Assembly: GCA_964017045.1 (NCBI GenBank)
Contig: OZ024810.1
Span: 8,983,562 to 9,047,561 of the forward strand
Reading direction: 5' to 3'
Origin: Omphiscola glabra
Taxonomy: Eukaryota > Mollusca > Gastropoda > Lymnaeidae
DNA length: 64,000 bases
Position 1 is the stretch's first letter, and each line of letters begins with the position of its first letter. The notes under the pieces are model-generated. The model was not told the DNA's origin, searched no databases, and was given only the letters and a program-made list of their open reading frames with translations. Positions 22,216 to 33,759 of the stretch are shown one piece after another. The translations under genes were made by a program, and so were the position numbers.

Positions 22216-22327
22216 AACTTACTTATTTCCTTTAGAAACGGTATAACACTCAAAATTCGTATTTTTTACACCATATTGATTAACACATATATAAAAAGAA
22301 AATATGTGTGCTCTGGGAATCGTTATC

Positions 22328-22450
22328 AAATGAAAATTGTCAAGTTAGCTAATGTTATCGTTTAAGTCATCTAATGAAAATGTTCAAGCTATCTAAATGA
22401 AAATAGTCAAGTTATCACATGAAAATGGTCAAGTCGTCTAATGAAAATAT
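22328..22450. repeat. Degenerate tandem repeat, about 28-bp unit
   Basis: About four to five copies of atgaaaatggtcaagt with variable 'tcatcta' linkers. Confidence 0.65.
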
Positions 22451-24114
22451 TTATTGTAATGGATCGTATTTAGAATATAAGTAATGTGCACTGAATAATT
22501 TAAGCGATTACACACTAGTCTGTTATGTAGACGACTTTTTTACGCAATGATACTCGCGCGGGAACTTTGGCTGACCTCAAGTTTGGCAACGCGACGGGGT
22601 GCGGCTAAAAATTATTAATTGTCTCCTTGACTACATGTTAATCACTGTCTATAATCTTTAGAATTAGAATTCTTTAGAACTTACGAGATACAGGCTGAGA
22701 TACAGAAACACTGTTGTAACCCCTTTCAGGAAAAGATTCTAAAGGAGACTATAAATAAGACGATGGACAGATGAGCTAGACAGAGACTGCAAGACGAACA
22801 GAGCTACGATTATGGTACGAGGCGAGTGAGCGATATTAATAGACTGACATACCTTAGATATTGTAAATGATATTTACTCTGTGTGTGCACCTTCCAAAAA
22901 TGTTCCGGTACCTGTTTATTATTGTACTGTCACTGTAAGTGAATAGCCTTAGTTTTATTTTATTTTATTCTGTAATTTTTAAATTAACTTAAAAAATTAT
23001 TGTTTGTCATTAGTTCTAGTTTGGGTATCGATCTTTATTATTGTATTTAATTGATGGTATCATCCTTTGTTACGTACTGCTTGACACGAGCCATAGAGTA
23101 AAATACGAGATTAAATTCTCTACACATTATAGCGGTGTGTAACGCTGACAATTTATTTGTTTGAATTTTTTGTATGGGTTTTTAACAAAACAAAACGCTT
23201 ATTTTAAATATTTATTTATTTTTTATTATTTTTTATTTGTTGGTCTATAGACCTAAGAATTGGATCTGCACATTTATGACAATTTCTTTATGTCTACATA
23301 TTTGTGTTTCGAGGAATTACAAATTGTTATGTAGACGACGTGTTTTGCATGCTTTCCCCGCTTTCCGCGTGCATGACCTCTTGCAGTCGAGGTCATTTTG
23401 GGGTGTGGCTAGCGAAATGTAACCTTGTTTACAACAAGTTTATTATAGCTTTTTTCTGTCGAATATTATCGAATAATCTCGAGTAACCTGGAAGCAGTTT
23501 ACAATACGTATTCTATTTCTAGAATGCTAATCTGGAACAAAGTATAACAAGGGTGAAAGGTTGAATGAAGAGAGAGAGAGAGATAGAGAGATCCTTTATC
23601 ACGAGATGGGGAGCGTGTGTACACCAAAGACAGTCTGCAGACACGGACATCACAATTACCATAAAATAACGTCTCAAACGCAATGGCATGAACTGCGTTT
23701 ATGAACTAATCTCACCACGCACAATTAAACAAAATATTCGGTACGCAACAGTTACTAGTGACTACCCATACTCCTCACAAACCACCAAGAATGAAATAAT
23801 GGGTCAACATAAATAATATAAAAGTCAATGTCAGGGTCTAACATCGACTATATTATTCGTATTTTAACATGCCAATAGTTTAGTCACGTATTACTAAATC
23901 ATTCTCTTGCGTTTGACGTTTTCTTTTCTCTTGTTCATATTTTTTTTTTACAATGGATAAATGGTAAAGTTTTATCAATTTAATATATTGAAATATATCT
24001 TAAAATTCATATAATTGTATTAATCATTCCTTTGTAAATTGACTCTTTCCACCAATATATTTAAATGTTCAATTTAAACTATTTCGGACATATATGATAA
24101 TTGATGGACTGCAT

Positions 24115-24160
<46 letters not shown>

Positions 24161-25520
24161 TTTCAGATGTCTATTACCGCCAATCTCCGACACAAAATCA
24201 TTGCATTAATTACCAATGCTGTCAAAATATGACACTTAATACTTCTCGCACGATGAACGTTTTTCGATACACAAAAATTTAAAAAATGTGCATTCAAAAT
24301 CTACAGCATCCCAAAACTCAAATGTGCACTCATGTCTGCCTTAAATATAATATACCTCATTTTCCAGTATTTCGGCCCTTATTTATCTTTTCTTTCCCTA
24401 CAACATTTATTACCCTACATTCATTCACTGACTATTGGTATAATAAAGTGATCAGGAGAAAGTTTTAAATTAGGAAGGAGCATATTTCAAATGTAAAAGG
24501 CAGACTACGCTTGCATCGAATTTTTAAGGAAAGGCTATGGAATTTTGTCGGGCACCTGTTGGCATGACAAATATCATAACTGATATAAGGATATTTTGCT
24601 GAGTGGGAGTTTTAAAGAACAACGGAAAGACAATATTGCTTTACTCTTACGATTGGAGGATACAATGATAGTAAAAGGGTTGGGGGGTCAGACTATTTTG
24701 ATTAATGACAAGGTAAATAGAATTATTAGATGGTGATAAATGAGTTAAAGATGAGTTGGTATTGGTTAATGTTTATAAACATCTAGCCCGAAAAACGAAA
24801 TACAAAGCTTTTTTAAAAAAGCATATTTCATATAAACCGAGATATCACCAGATTATCATCCGTATCCATGCATGCATGATTTAATAAATGATAAATTTCA
24901 GTACTCAAATGTAGAGAAACGCTCTCAAACTGTTGCTTCAAGTTGTCTTTTTCCCTTTGTCCTTCTCGATACTTGTGAATAATGTCCACTTGGAAAAAAA
25001 AAAGTTGTATTTGTTTCTATTATACATTCAAAGAAGGTTTCTTCAATTTAAGACTATCATACGAAGAGCAGCAATCACGTTTGGGTTACTAGTGGGTCGA
25101 ATTATTTCTTTTAAATCTACATCAAGCTCTTAGAATAAATTAAAACATTTTTATTATCATTATATTTTTGTTGGTTTTTTTTAAAGTCAAAAAGATAGAG
25201 TAAATAAGATAAATAATTGTCTATAGGTTGTACCAGGGATAGACCACACACTTAGTTAGGTGAGTAGGAAGGCACCTTTTTAAAATAAATATACTAATTC
25301 TTGTTTAACTAAATTGACAACAATGTCATCATAAAAAAAATAACCTATATACATAGTCTAAGCGACTATTTTCTATAAATATTTAACAAAGTACAGAGAG
25401 CAAGTTAGAAAACGATTTTCAAATTTTTTCATATATCTCTTTACTCCACACAGAATTAAAGTAAGTAAAATTGATGTCGAGTTGATAAGTGGCATTCTTG
25501 GCTTGTATTGAGGTTTCAGG
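22451..25520. other. Region without a recognisable gene
   Basis: Holds a (TA)n tract at 24117-24157. Two distantly similar segments (about 22520-22610 and 23320-23415) share 'tgttatgtagacgac', 'tgacctc' and 'gtgtggct'-like phrases, probably an old dispersed repeat. No supported coding frame. Confidence 0.4.
24117..24157. repeat. (TA)n microsatellite
   Basis: About 20 uninterrupted TA units. Confidence 0.95.
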
Positions 25521-25564
25521 TTAAAAAGTGTTACCCCTTCGCCAGTATGTACGGTCAATTTGTT
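25521..25564 (-). CDS. Caspase exon 8: terminal exon
   Basis: Acceptor ATATATTCAG at 25565; a split Glu, then QIDRTYWRRGNTF and TAA. The choice rests on phase and acceptor only, because this tail is not conserved in caspases. Confidence 0.6.
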
Positions 25565-28500
25565 CTGAATATATTTTGTTAAAAGTTAGGCATGCAATTT
25601 TAAAATGTAAAATAAAAATACACTGACTGAGTTTATCAATTGTCAAAGTTAAAAATAATAATAATTTAATGAGCTAACATATTTACCGTAAGGCTCATGT
25701 AAGCAAGGGAACAAGAAAAGCTTTTTTCTCAATGTGTCATACTTTGTAGCAACTTGTTTAAACTGTTCTTTTGCCGTCTCGGATTTTGAAACCAAATTGT
25801 TGACCTGATGAAATAAAAGTGTTTGGTGTCGTCATTATTTTTTAATCTTGACAAATCTAAACTTATTTATGGAATAGTATCGACGTATGTTAATATCTAG
25901 AAAGCACCTTTGCGTTCCTTAAGTATCAGAATTCAAATATCTCTAAAGTATTATACTTTTTAAAAAAAAACACAAAATGTTCTACATAAATGCCTAGACT
26001 TAATGTACACATTTAAGCATTTACACAAATATCTTTCATTTTTTTAAAATTCCTTTGATCGCGTGTTAGTGTCAGTCTCAGATATATCTAACCCTTCTGA
26101 AGCCACAAAGTACATACATATTTGTACGTTTTAATACTTTTCATCATTTTTTGGTGAAGATATTAATCCTCGTAGTTCCTTAATTTCAGCTAACGACGTT
26201 TTGTGAGAAAATATATTTGACGCATGTATGAAGTCTGGTAGTATTCAGCTGTCAACTGTTAATGTCTCTTTAGCTGCGTTGCTGAAGTTTATTGTTGCCT
26301 GTTAAAGCACAACGACATTATAATAGCGACAAGTCTTTGAGGAGAATAATTTTATGTAGTATTTTAAAGATTCCATTGTGAAATACCAAATCAAAGGCTA
26401 TGAGTATTTAAGCGCTTCTAGTGTAACTGACGCAGCAGAAATTTTGTGTATGCACTAGTAGCTAAGAATTCACACTAGCAATTGTAGTGGAAGAAAATAA
26501 TTAACAGGAAGTCATCAAGTGCTCCAAATGTTAAATTTCAAAATGTAATTTTAAGAAATGGAAAATCATTTTTTTTTAAATACTCAGATGTAAGTGTTTT
26601 TTTTTTTTTCTTTTTTTTTAAAATAGAAAATTAAGTAAAAGGTGGTTGAGAAATTAAAATATTAATGAAGTTCAAAATTGGCAAAAATATGTGCGATGGT
26701 GATATGAATATTATTCTTAAGGTGGTTTTATTATTAGTAGTAGTAGTAGTTTTATAAAGCGTGGTACACCAGCCTAGGGCTAGGCTCACTGCGCTTCACA
26801 TAAAAGTTATCAATACAGAAACGTATACCTTTAAAAACAACATTAGGTAAAAAGCTTAACCCCACCCACTCAAGGACCATCTACCCATGTCTAGCCATGG
26901 ACAGCACCCGGCGGCATCAATCAGTGTTTATCAGTTAGAGTGGTGGGTGAGAATGAGTCGGTATAGTACAGTTTGTACTGCAAAGTACCTGTGAATGTGT
27001 TCACTGACGCATCGGCCAATCTGAGAGAAAGTACTGATGGGTATGGTGCGGGGGGGGGGGGAAGGGCGGAGGGGGACACAAAGTCAAGAACTCTTGGGTC
27101 CCTGTGGGACTACGGCATCAAACTTTGATGCGGAGCTTGAAGCTATACACACTGCCCTAGAGAGCGTGTATCACACTCTGAGAGAAAACGAGCTGCTCTC
27201 GAGATCTTCAGAGAGAGGCAGGGTACAGCTCACTTAGTTGACGTCATCATTGATGACGTGTGCAAAATTGGTGAATTAGGAGGCAAGGTAACAGTGCAAT
27301 GGATCCCAGGCCACTTCGACATCAGTGGCAATGTGAAAGCGGACACTCTTGCGAAAACCGGGGCTGCCCAGCCTCAGCCGGAAGTACCAATGACTGGTTT
27401 GGGAATAAGGAACTGGCTGGCGGACCACTTCAGAAAGAAGTGGTACAGGTAGTGTGCAGACAATACGACCGTGAGAGTCGTCTATTCTAGCTTGCAGACT
27501 CTTATCAGACAAGACTCATGGTGGGGTTTAGGCCGCAAACAGCAAAGCTTAGGGACGCAAATGCCCCATAGGCACATACTTCTGCCGGCTAGATAGCAAC
27601 AGGGATCCTTCGTGCCGGCAATGCAGCCTGGACCCACAGACTCTAGCGCATCTGTTGACCGAATGTCCCTCACTATATCTCCCGGGGGAAGCCAGGGCGG
27701 TTGGGGAACCCTGCGTGAGGAAAATGTTGTATGGTACAGCTCAGCAGATGTAGCTGGTTTCAATTTACTAGCCGGGGTCTTAAGAAAGTAATCTCAGACC
27801 TTCACCAGAATATGTGTGTTAGTTAGAACAGTTTGAAGAGATTGGTCTTGATGGCAGTTTTGAAGGCTGGTATTTTCAGTATATTGCGGATGTGTAATGG
27901 GAGAGAATTCCATTGTATTGGGGCACATAAAGAGAAAGATCGTTCACCATATATTTTAGTGCGTTCATGGGAACAGAAAGAATACGCGTGTCTGTGGAGG
28001 AACGAATCTGTCGAAGGGGTGAATAGACAGAGAGAAATTTAGTAAGATAGGAAGGGCAGGAAACAGAGAAAAAGTTATGACAGAGAACAGACAGCTTGTA
28101 ATCAATTCGAGCCTGTAAAGGTAGACTATGAAGTGAGGGATGTAGGGAGTGACGTGATCACCTTTCTTTGCCATTAGAACTAACCTGGCAGCTGAGTTTT
28201 GAACTTTCTGCAGTTTTTCTAGGAGATCCTTAATAAAATATTTTGGTGTTGGGACGGTGTTGCGTTTTCTTTTATTCGCCCCAGTAATCCCAAGATGGGC
28301 CATACAATGGGTGGGTCATTTGGTGGGTATCGCAAATTCTCAAAAAGCCTACACATGGGATATGTATACTTAAATAGTTTTAAGACTTATTAAATAATGT
28401 ATTTAACTTTCTATCGCAAATATTTTTCAATGGAATTTAGTGGAATGAAAGATGGTGTGTTTATTTTTAGGTGAATAACTTACCGTATTTAAATCTGGTG

Positions 28501-30603
28501 ATATTACGGTCATAAAAGAATACGTTTTAGTTATTTTCTCCACACAAAAAATCGTGCTACAATAGTTTCCGAAAATGCAGCACGTAGGCGTTAAAGCATT
28601 GAGGACATGTAAATAAGTGTAGTCATACATCAAAACTCTGTGAGGTTGGATGGGGAAAATGATGGATACAATTTTCTTTAAAACTAAAGTTATCGTAATT
28701 TTTTCAATTTTAACGAATATTATCCCATTCAAGGGCAATGATAAGGATTGGGTATGTATTTCATGCGATAAAAACATGTTTAAATTGAATAAATTATTGA
28801 AAATATTTCATGACAATACATTTAACATGAGAAAGTGCGAGAGTAGCTAAATTTGGATGTGAATGAATGCATCTAAAAATCAAAAGAATTTACCCGCTTG
28901 AAAATTTAATCTTGAAAAATATATACATTTTTTTTTATTATTACCCATAAATAAAGTCGTGTGGTGTGAACAAAAAGGGGCTATTATTTTCTTTAAATAT
29001 AAGGATTGTTGTTTTTTTCATTTTTGCGCAAAATACAATTTATGAACATGTGAGAAATTGTATGAGATTGAGAAAAAAATCTTTCAAAAACACAAGACTT
29101 TCAGTCGTGAGAGTTGGATAATGCTTTTTACGATGTGTCGACAATACGGTTCAGATTCGGGAGCGAGGAAGAGGCTGGGTAAAAGTTTAATGACTACACA
29201 AATCTTCTTCTTTAAGTGTGAAGAGTCACATTTTAATAGGTTAAAAATGAGAGAGATTGCAATCAGGTCAGCACAATAGGAAATTAGTAAAAACAAAGTA
29301 AGGTTAAACCTGAAAAAAAGGAAAGTAACAAAACAACCAATGTTGTCATTCGAATGACAGCTCAATGTTGCTCTAAAGTCGAATTCATTTGCTGCCCTCT
29401 TGGATACTACTTCTCAGCTAAGTGCATTTTTCTTTTGTTTATTTCTGCTTTTTCTTTATGTTCGCTGACGAAGGTTTCCTGCCGACACGTTGGTTGTTGT
29501 TTGTTTTTTGTTTTTTTTTGCGTTCCTTTTTTTTTTTTTTTGCTTTAACCTTACTTTGTTTTACTAATTTCATATTTTAATAATTCCTAAATATACATTA
29601 CAAGGGCTTTGAAAAATGTTCCTTTTTCTTTTATTTTTCTTTGAATTTACATAGCATCAATAACCTTGTCGGATAAATTCGTAAAATGTGAACTTTTAGA
29701 TGCTGAGCCTTTGCGGGAAAAAGGAAGATTAGTGCTATGTTCCTTCCATTATTACCCGGACACAACGGGTCAAATATTCTACGATATGAGAAGGCGCTAA
29801 GCTCAATGTTACACTAAAAACGAGTAAATTTAAATCGTATTTAATAAATAACTTTAGATGATTAAATATAATGAGAGGGATTTTTTTATTAATAAAAATA
29901 AAATAATTTATATTATCTTTAAGACAATGTTTGGTATGATTATTTATAAATTAGAATAGCATTTAATAAAACAGTTATAGAACTATTTTGAGTACTTTAT
30001 CTGAATGTAAGGGTCAAGATATTCTTTTTATTATCAATAAATGTACGACAATAATTCCTGTATTAATTTTATTAATTCGTAAGCACATTTATCGGGAAAA
30101 AAATAAAATCGGTTGTTTGTTAATGCATGGTTACTGTTGCAAAATACATTTCAATTTATTATATTTAATTTATGACTTCAAAAATATCAAATAAAAATTT
30201 TAGCTTGAAAAACAATGCGAATATTCTTATCAGAAGTGGATTTAAACCCGGAAATCCCAGACTTTAACTCTCACAGCTCCTCCAGTTTAGAATGTTTTTT
30301 TCCAGTTTTTTTTTTTTTAAATAACAACTTGATGAGTCTTTAAATTGTTAATAAAAACAATACAACACACAAATTCTAGCCTTTTATCCTAAACATTTAA
30401 TAAGTGACCATAACATATTTACCAAAGTCATCAAGTCATTTAGATCATGTTTGTAGGCATACATCCTAAATACATAGCATATGGCTTGTATGTACCAACT
30501 TCCATATGCTGTATGACGCCATGAAACAAAACCTGAAAAAAAGGTTTTTTAATTCTTTAATTATTTATTTTTAAGTAACTAATTGTTTATAAATAATTCA
30601 TGG

Positions 30604-30667
<64 letters not shown>

Positions 30668-33600
30668 CAATTCTTAAAGTGATGTGTGGTATTGCTAATG
30701 TACACTTAAGGACAAAAACGTATGAATTATGATTCATTTAAAAACGTATTGTTTTCAGGTCCAATGTACTTATATTTAAAAAGAAGTAATTTAATTTCAA
30801 TTGGTATCCATTATACGAAGTATCCGTTGAAACGCTATTGTTTTAACTTCAGTAATTTATAAATTTGTTTTCGGATACAATATAATAATTATTTTATCAA
30901 CTTCACTTTACTTCATTTTAGGCTTTTTTATATTACTGAGCAATGTATATTAACACTAATTATTTTGTTTCAAAATATTTTTATTGATCTCTATTGAAAT
31001 TGTTTTATCATCGTTGAAACTCTTACCCACTTCACGCCCATTATGGTATGACTGAAAATAATGGTCAGCCATGAAAACCTTTCCTCCATTGACATACCCT
31101 TTACCAGCAGTTCTTACTTTCACTACTCATAATACGTGACGACATGATCAAAGAACCGTTGACAAAAGCATTTACGATTTTAAGGTGCATATCTTTTAGT
31201 ATTGCTTGTATTGCGATCGTGAGGTTACAAACTTAGATTTAAAACTAAAGCTCTTTTTAGAACTTGTAAACAGTTGGAGAAAGTAAAACTGTAAAAACGC
31301 AACATGAAAACAATTTTATGTTCATTTTTAAAAAAACAAAACTAAATCTTCTTTGTTTTCCTAATGCTGGAGATCTAGTATTGTGATAAATAAATGAGTG
31401 TTTAATGATTAACTTGTAATTCTACTTGGTAATCCTACCTTCAACAGTGGCCGTAGACAGAAATATGTCAGATTCACTTGGTAACTTTGCACCGTCTGCT
31501 GTCTCTTCATCCTCATCACATCTAGAATTGACAGCTTCACTGTGTGGCGAGTCACTCTGTTCAGATTTTATTGGTGATCTTCCAATGTTCAAATGGCTGG
31601 CGGGGCTTGGTTCATCGTCTAATGCTTGTCCCTTGTCACATTGACCTAAACATGTCAATATTTGTTTTGATAGATTAATAACAGCGATAAAAGTGATCTG
31701 GCTTAAAAATATATTTTTTTAAGAGTCTTATTTTGAAATTAATAGGTAAATGCAACAAGGTTTGTTCAGTGGAATTCTACAGCGCTGATCATATGTAAAG
31801 CTTTAAACAACATATTTCCAAATTTGGCTTAAAGACCTTTCAAATTTGATGCGTTTTTTAATTAAATATAGATCAGTCTATCAAGACACAAAAATATTTT
31901 AAAAATCAATTCATCTGTGAGTAAAAAATACTATGACACACACAAAAAAAATAATTTGAAAATCAACTTTACACTTTTATTTATTTTTTAGTTAATGCGT
32001 TAAGGTAATTTTTCAACAAACATTAAATACATGTTTAAGTAAAAGCTTTATACGAACTGAAAAGACCTAATTTTTTTTTATTTATTAATTATAGTATATC
32101 CTTCTTCAGCGGCTAGTTAGTTTTTATCGCTGGTTTCTGTTATTTTTCTAAGGAGAGCAACTTCAATGTGCGTGACATAATTTTATTATACTCGTTACAG
32201 ATACAAACACAAAACATTGATAAAACAATTATATTTTATTTTTCCGATACCTCCTTGGCAGGCTTGGATGAAGAGTAATTTAGGCTTCCCCAACAAAGAT
32301 TTATTTTGTGAAAATAATCTTCTAATATGTACAATGGACAGACTGTTGCTTCCACTCTCGGTGTTTGCATCGGTCCCCAGCACTACACCACTGTCGCCAT
32401 GGCTCAGAATGAAAAGTATGAAACAGTCGTGGTTGCTGTAATTGTGTTTAGATTCTCTCATCAAAGTTTGTTTCATTTCCTAAATGTTGAAATGGAAAAC
32501 AAAAAGTTATAATTAGGCAAATAAAAAGTACGGATATAAAATTGAAATTCCGTTTCAATTGGTAATCCTAGGAATCTGCCTTTGTGCACTGGAAATGCAG
32601 GTATGTCGAGAGGTGTCCAAACCCATTAATTTGATGTTGAGCATCATACTTGCTGATTAGGATGGCACCAACCATCTATAGTTATATAATATATCAATGT
32701 ATATATAATTATATATATATATATTATATATATTAGTGTTATTAAAACTTACACAACTCGTGAGGTTGTTGTAGATGATCACATTAAATCCAAGTTGACT
32801 GAACACTGCTCTGATTTTGTTGCAGTCTTGCTCAGTTCCTGTTCTATGTTGTAATTTAACAAATGTTTCGTTGTTGATGACAAGAACGTTTCCTCTAATC
32901 AAGTTTTTCATGGGATACACCGATGGCTACAAAGGAATTTATAGAAAACAAGGCTGTAACATTGTTTAAAACAGAACGAAAATATTTACTTGGTAAAATA
33001 TTTAAATAAAAAATGACGTATTTGTATTAAAAACTTACCAACGTTTTCAATAAAAATATGGAATTTTCCTTTCGATTTTATTTAATCACTTTAAAAACAT
33101 TGTATATTTTTCTGAATATGATTAAGTTATATTTATTTCCTAAACTGTTATATATTTGTAATTTAAAAAATTAAATGGAATGTGAAATATATATAATAGT
33201 TATTTATTTTTTTACAAAATAATATTAATTTATACAGAAGACCAACTAATTCACTCACATTTCCAAACATAGCCTTTTTACAAAATTGAAGAAGCTTCTC
33301 ATTGTGTACATCGACAAAGGTAACACTGTCAGATTTCAGAGCATCCTCTGTTGGCCAAGCTAAAGACAAATGTTAACGTAAGTTTTGAAAATTTAATTTA
33401 AATATCATTGCAACCTAACACAACGAACGTCTTTCTGTTATATCAAATTCTGTCATTTTTTCAATATTTAAATATAAGTGGTAATTGAAAACCACAAGTA
33501 AATGCATATTGTTTCTATTTAATTTCGTTTGTGAACTCAAATTAAAGACAATGAATTTTTAATTTAGCTTTTTCTTAGCCTCTGAATGATATTTGCATAT

Positions 33601-33751
33601 TGTGTTAAAAAAACGATACTTATGGAATAAAATTTGATGTTCTTGCTACTTATTTGTAAATTACTATTAACGTATTTAAATGTGATTTCTTACTATCTGG
33701 GAGCTTGATGTATTCTCCATCTTCCTCCAGCGTATCAATAGCACATGCCAT
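25521..33751 (-). CDS. Caspase, eight exons, 346 aa
   Basis: Cysteine-aspartate protease of apoptosis or inflammation (C14 family). Exons (minus strand): 33751-33694, 33359-33259, 32926-32753, 32479-32251, 31645-31439, 30532-30423, 25804-25687 and 25564-25521. All have GT/AG borders and compatible phases, and they sum to 1041 nt (347 codons with stop). Motifs by residue: Arg81 in HRTGT, His138 in LSHGD, Cys185 in QACQG, a roughly 60-residue acidic linker, Arg262 in SWRHTAYGSWYIQ, and the p10 end TLRKKLFLFP. The catalytic pair and the P1-Asp-binding arginines are all present, so it should be active. QACQG (not QACRG) is the form of caspase-8/10. The region before p20 is only about 60 residues, as in effector caspases, and no DED or CARD is visible. 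The ATG at 33751 (GGCATGG) is the inferred start; an acceptor at 33758 could instead join upstream exons. Confidence 0.88.
25687..25804 (-). CDS. Caspase exon 7: second half of p10
   Basis: VNNLVSKSETAKEQFKQVAT then YDTLRKKLFLFP, the standard end of the caspase fold. It lies 4.6 kb from exon 6, across an intron holding several transposon pieces. Confidence 0.92.
26755..26810. repeat. Short dispersed repeat, second copy
   Basis: gcctagggctaggctcactg then cgcttcacat; partner at 11500-11560. Confidence 0.4.
26985..27790 (+). mobile_element. RNase H-containing non-LTR retrotransposon 3' end, decayed
   Basis: RNase H pieces appear in order in shifting frames: VFTDASAN (first Asp), TASNFDAELEAIHTALES (Glu) and VQWIPGHFDISGNVKAD (His/Asp). 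Then comes CRQCSLDPQTLAHLLTEC, the CCHC motif. A G11 tract at 27050-27060 marks one frameshift. It lies antisense in intron 6 of the caspase gene. Confidence 0.85.
27823..28303 (-). mobile_element. CR1/L2-like LINE, reverse-transcriptase C-terminal fragment
   Basis: The minus strand reads LEKLQKVQNSAARLVLMA, then KGDHVTPYIPHF, and further on ERSFSLCAPIQWNSLPLHIR and FKTAIKTNLFKLF before a stop. These are the conserved segments downstream of the RT domain in CR1/L2-type LINEs. One frameshift or stop separates the two parts. It lies in caspase intron 6, in the same orientation as the gene. Confidence 0.8.
28304..29280. other. Caspase intron 6, no certain feature
   Basis: On the minus strand, a stretch from about 28641 (after cccatccaacctcacag) to 28484 (before GTAAGTTA) is open for about 50 codons and framed by good splice sites. 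It has no family similarity. A skipped or alternative exon is possible. Confidence 0.3.
29281..29571. mobile_element. About 290-bp inverted-repeat element (MITE-like)
   Basis: The left end gaaattagtaaaaacaaag plus taaggttaaa (29281-29309) is inverted at 29544-29571 with one A missing. Inside, near the right end, lies ctgacgaaggtttcctgccg then acacgtt, a phrase shared with 56256-56285. The target-site duplication is not clear. It lies in caspase intron 6. Confidence 0.65.
29572..30422. other. Caspase intron 6, no feature
   Basis: AT-rich intron sequence. Open frames have no coding character. Confidence 0.4.
30423..30532 (-). CDS. Caspase exon 6: first half of p10
   Basis: 36 codons after a split Gly. 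VSWRHTAYGSWYIQAIC is the diagnostic p10 substrate-groove motif, and the exon ends NDLMTL/GTAAAT. A strong TTTTTTTCAG acceptor precedes it. Confidence 0.92.
30606..30664. repeat. (TA)n microsatellite in caspase intron 5
   Basis: About 28 TA units. Confidence 0.95.
31439..31645 (-). CDS. Caspase exon 5: inter-subunit linker
   Basis: An acidic, Ser-rich linker (for example CDEDEETADGAK) with several Asp residues that could be processing sites. It ends SDIFLSTATVE, the strand leading into p10. Confidence 0.85.
32251..32479 (-). CDS. Caspase exon 4: catalytic His and Cys
   Basis: 76 codons plus one base. Contains NHDCFILFILSHGD with the catalytic histidine and KPKLLFIQACQG with the catalytic cysteine. 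The donor GGAG/GTATCG is weak at positions 4-6 but phase-correct. Confidence 0.92.
32753..32926 (-). CDS. Caspase exon 3: start of the p20 subunit
   Basis: 58 codons, phase 0 at both ends. Contains RGNVLVINNETF, the first p20 strand, and HRTGTEQD with the arginine that binds the substrate P1 aspartate. It ends NLTSC/GTAAGT. Confidence 0.9.
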
Positions 33752-33759
33752 GCCGGCCT

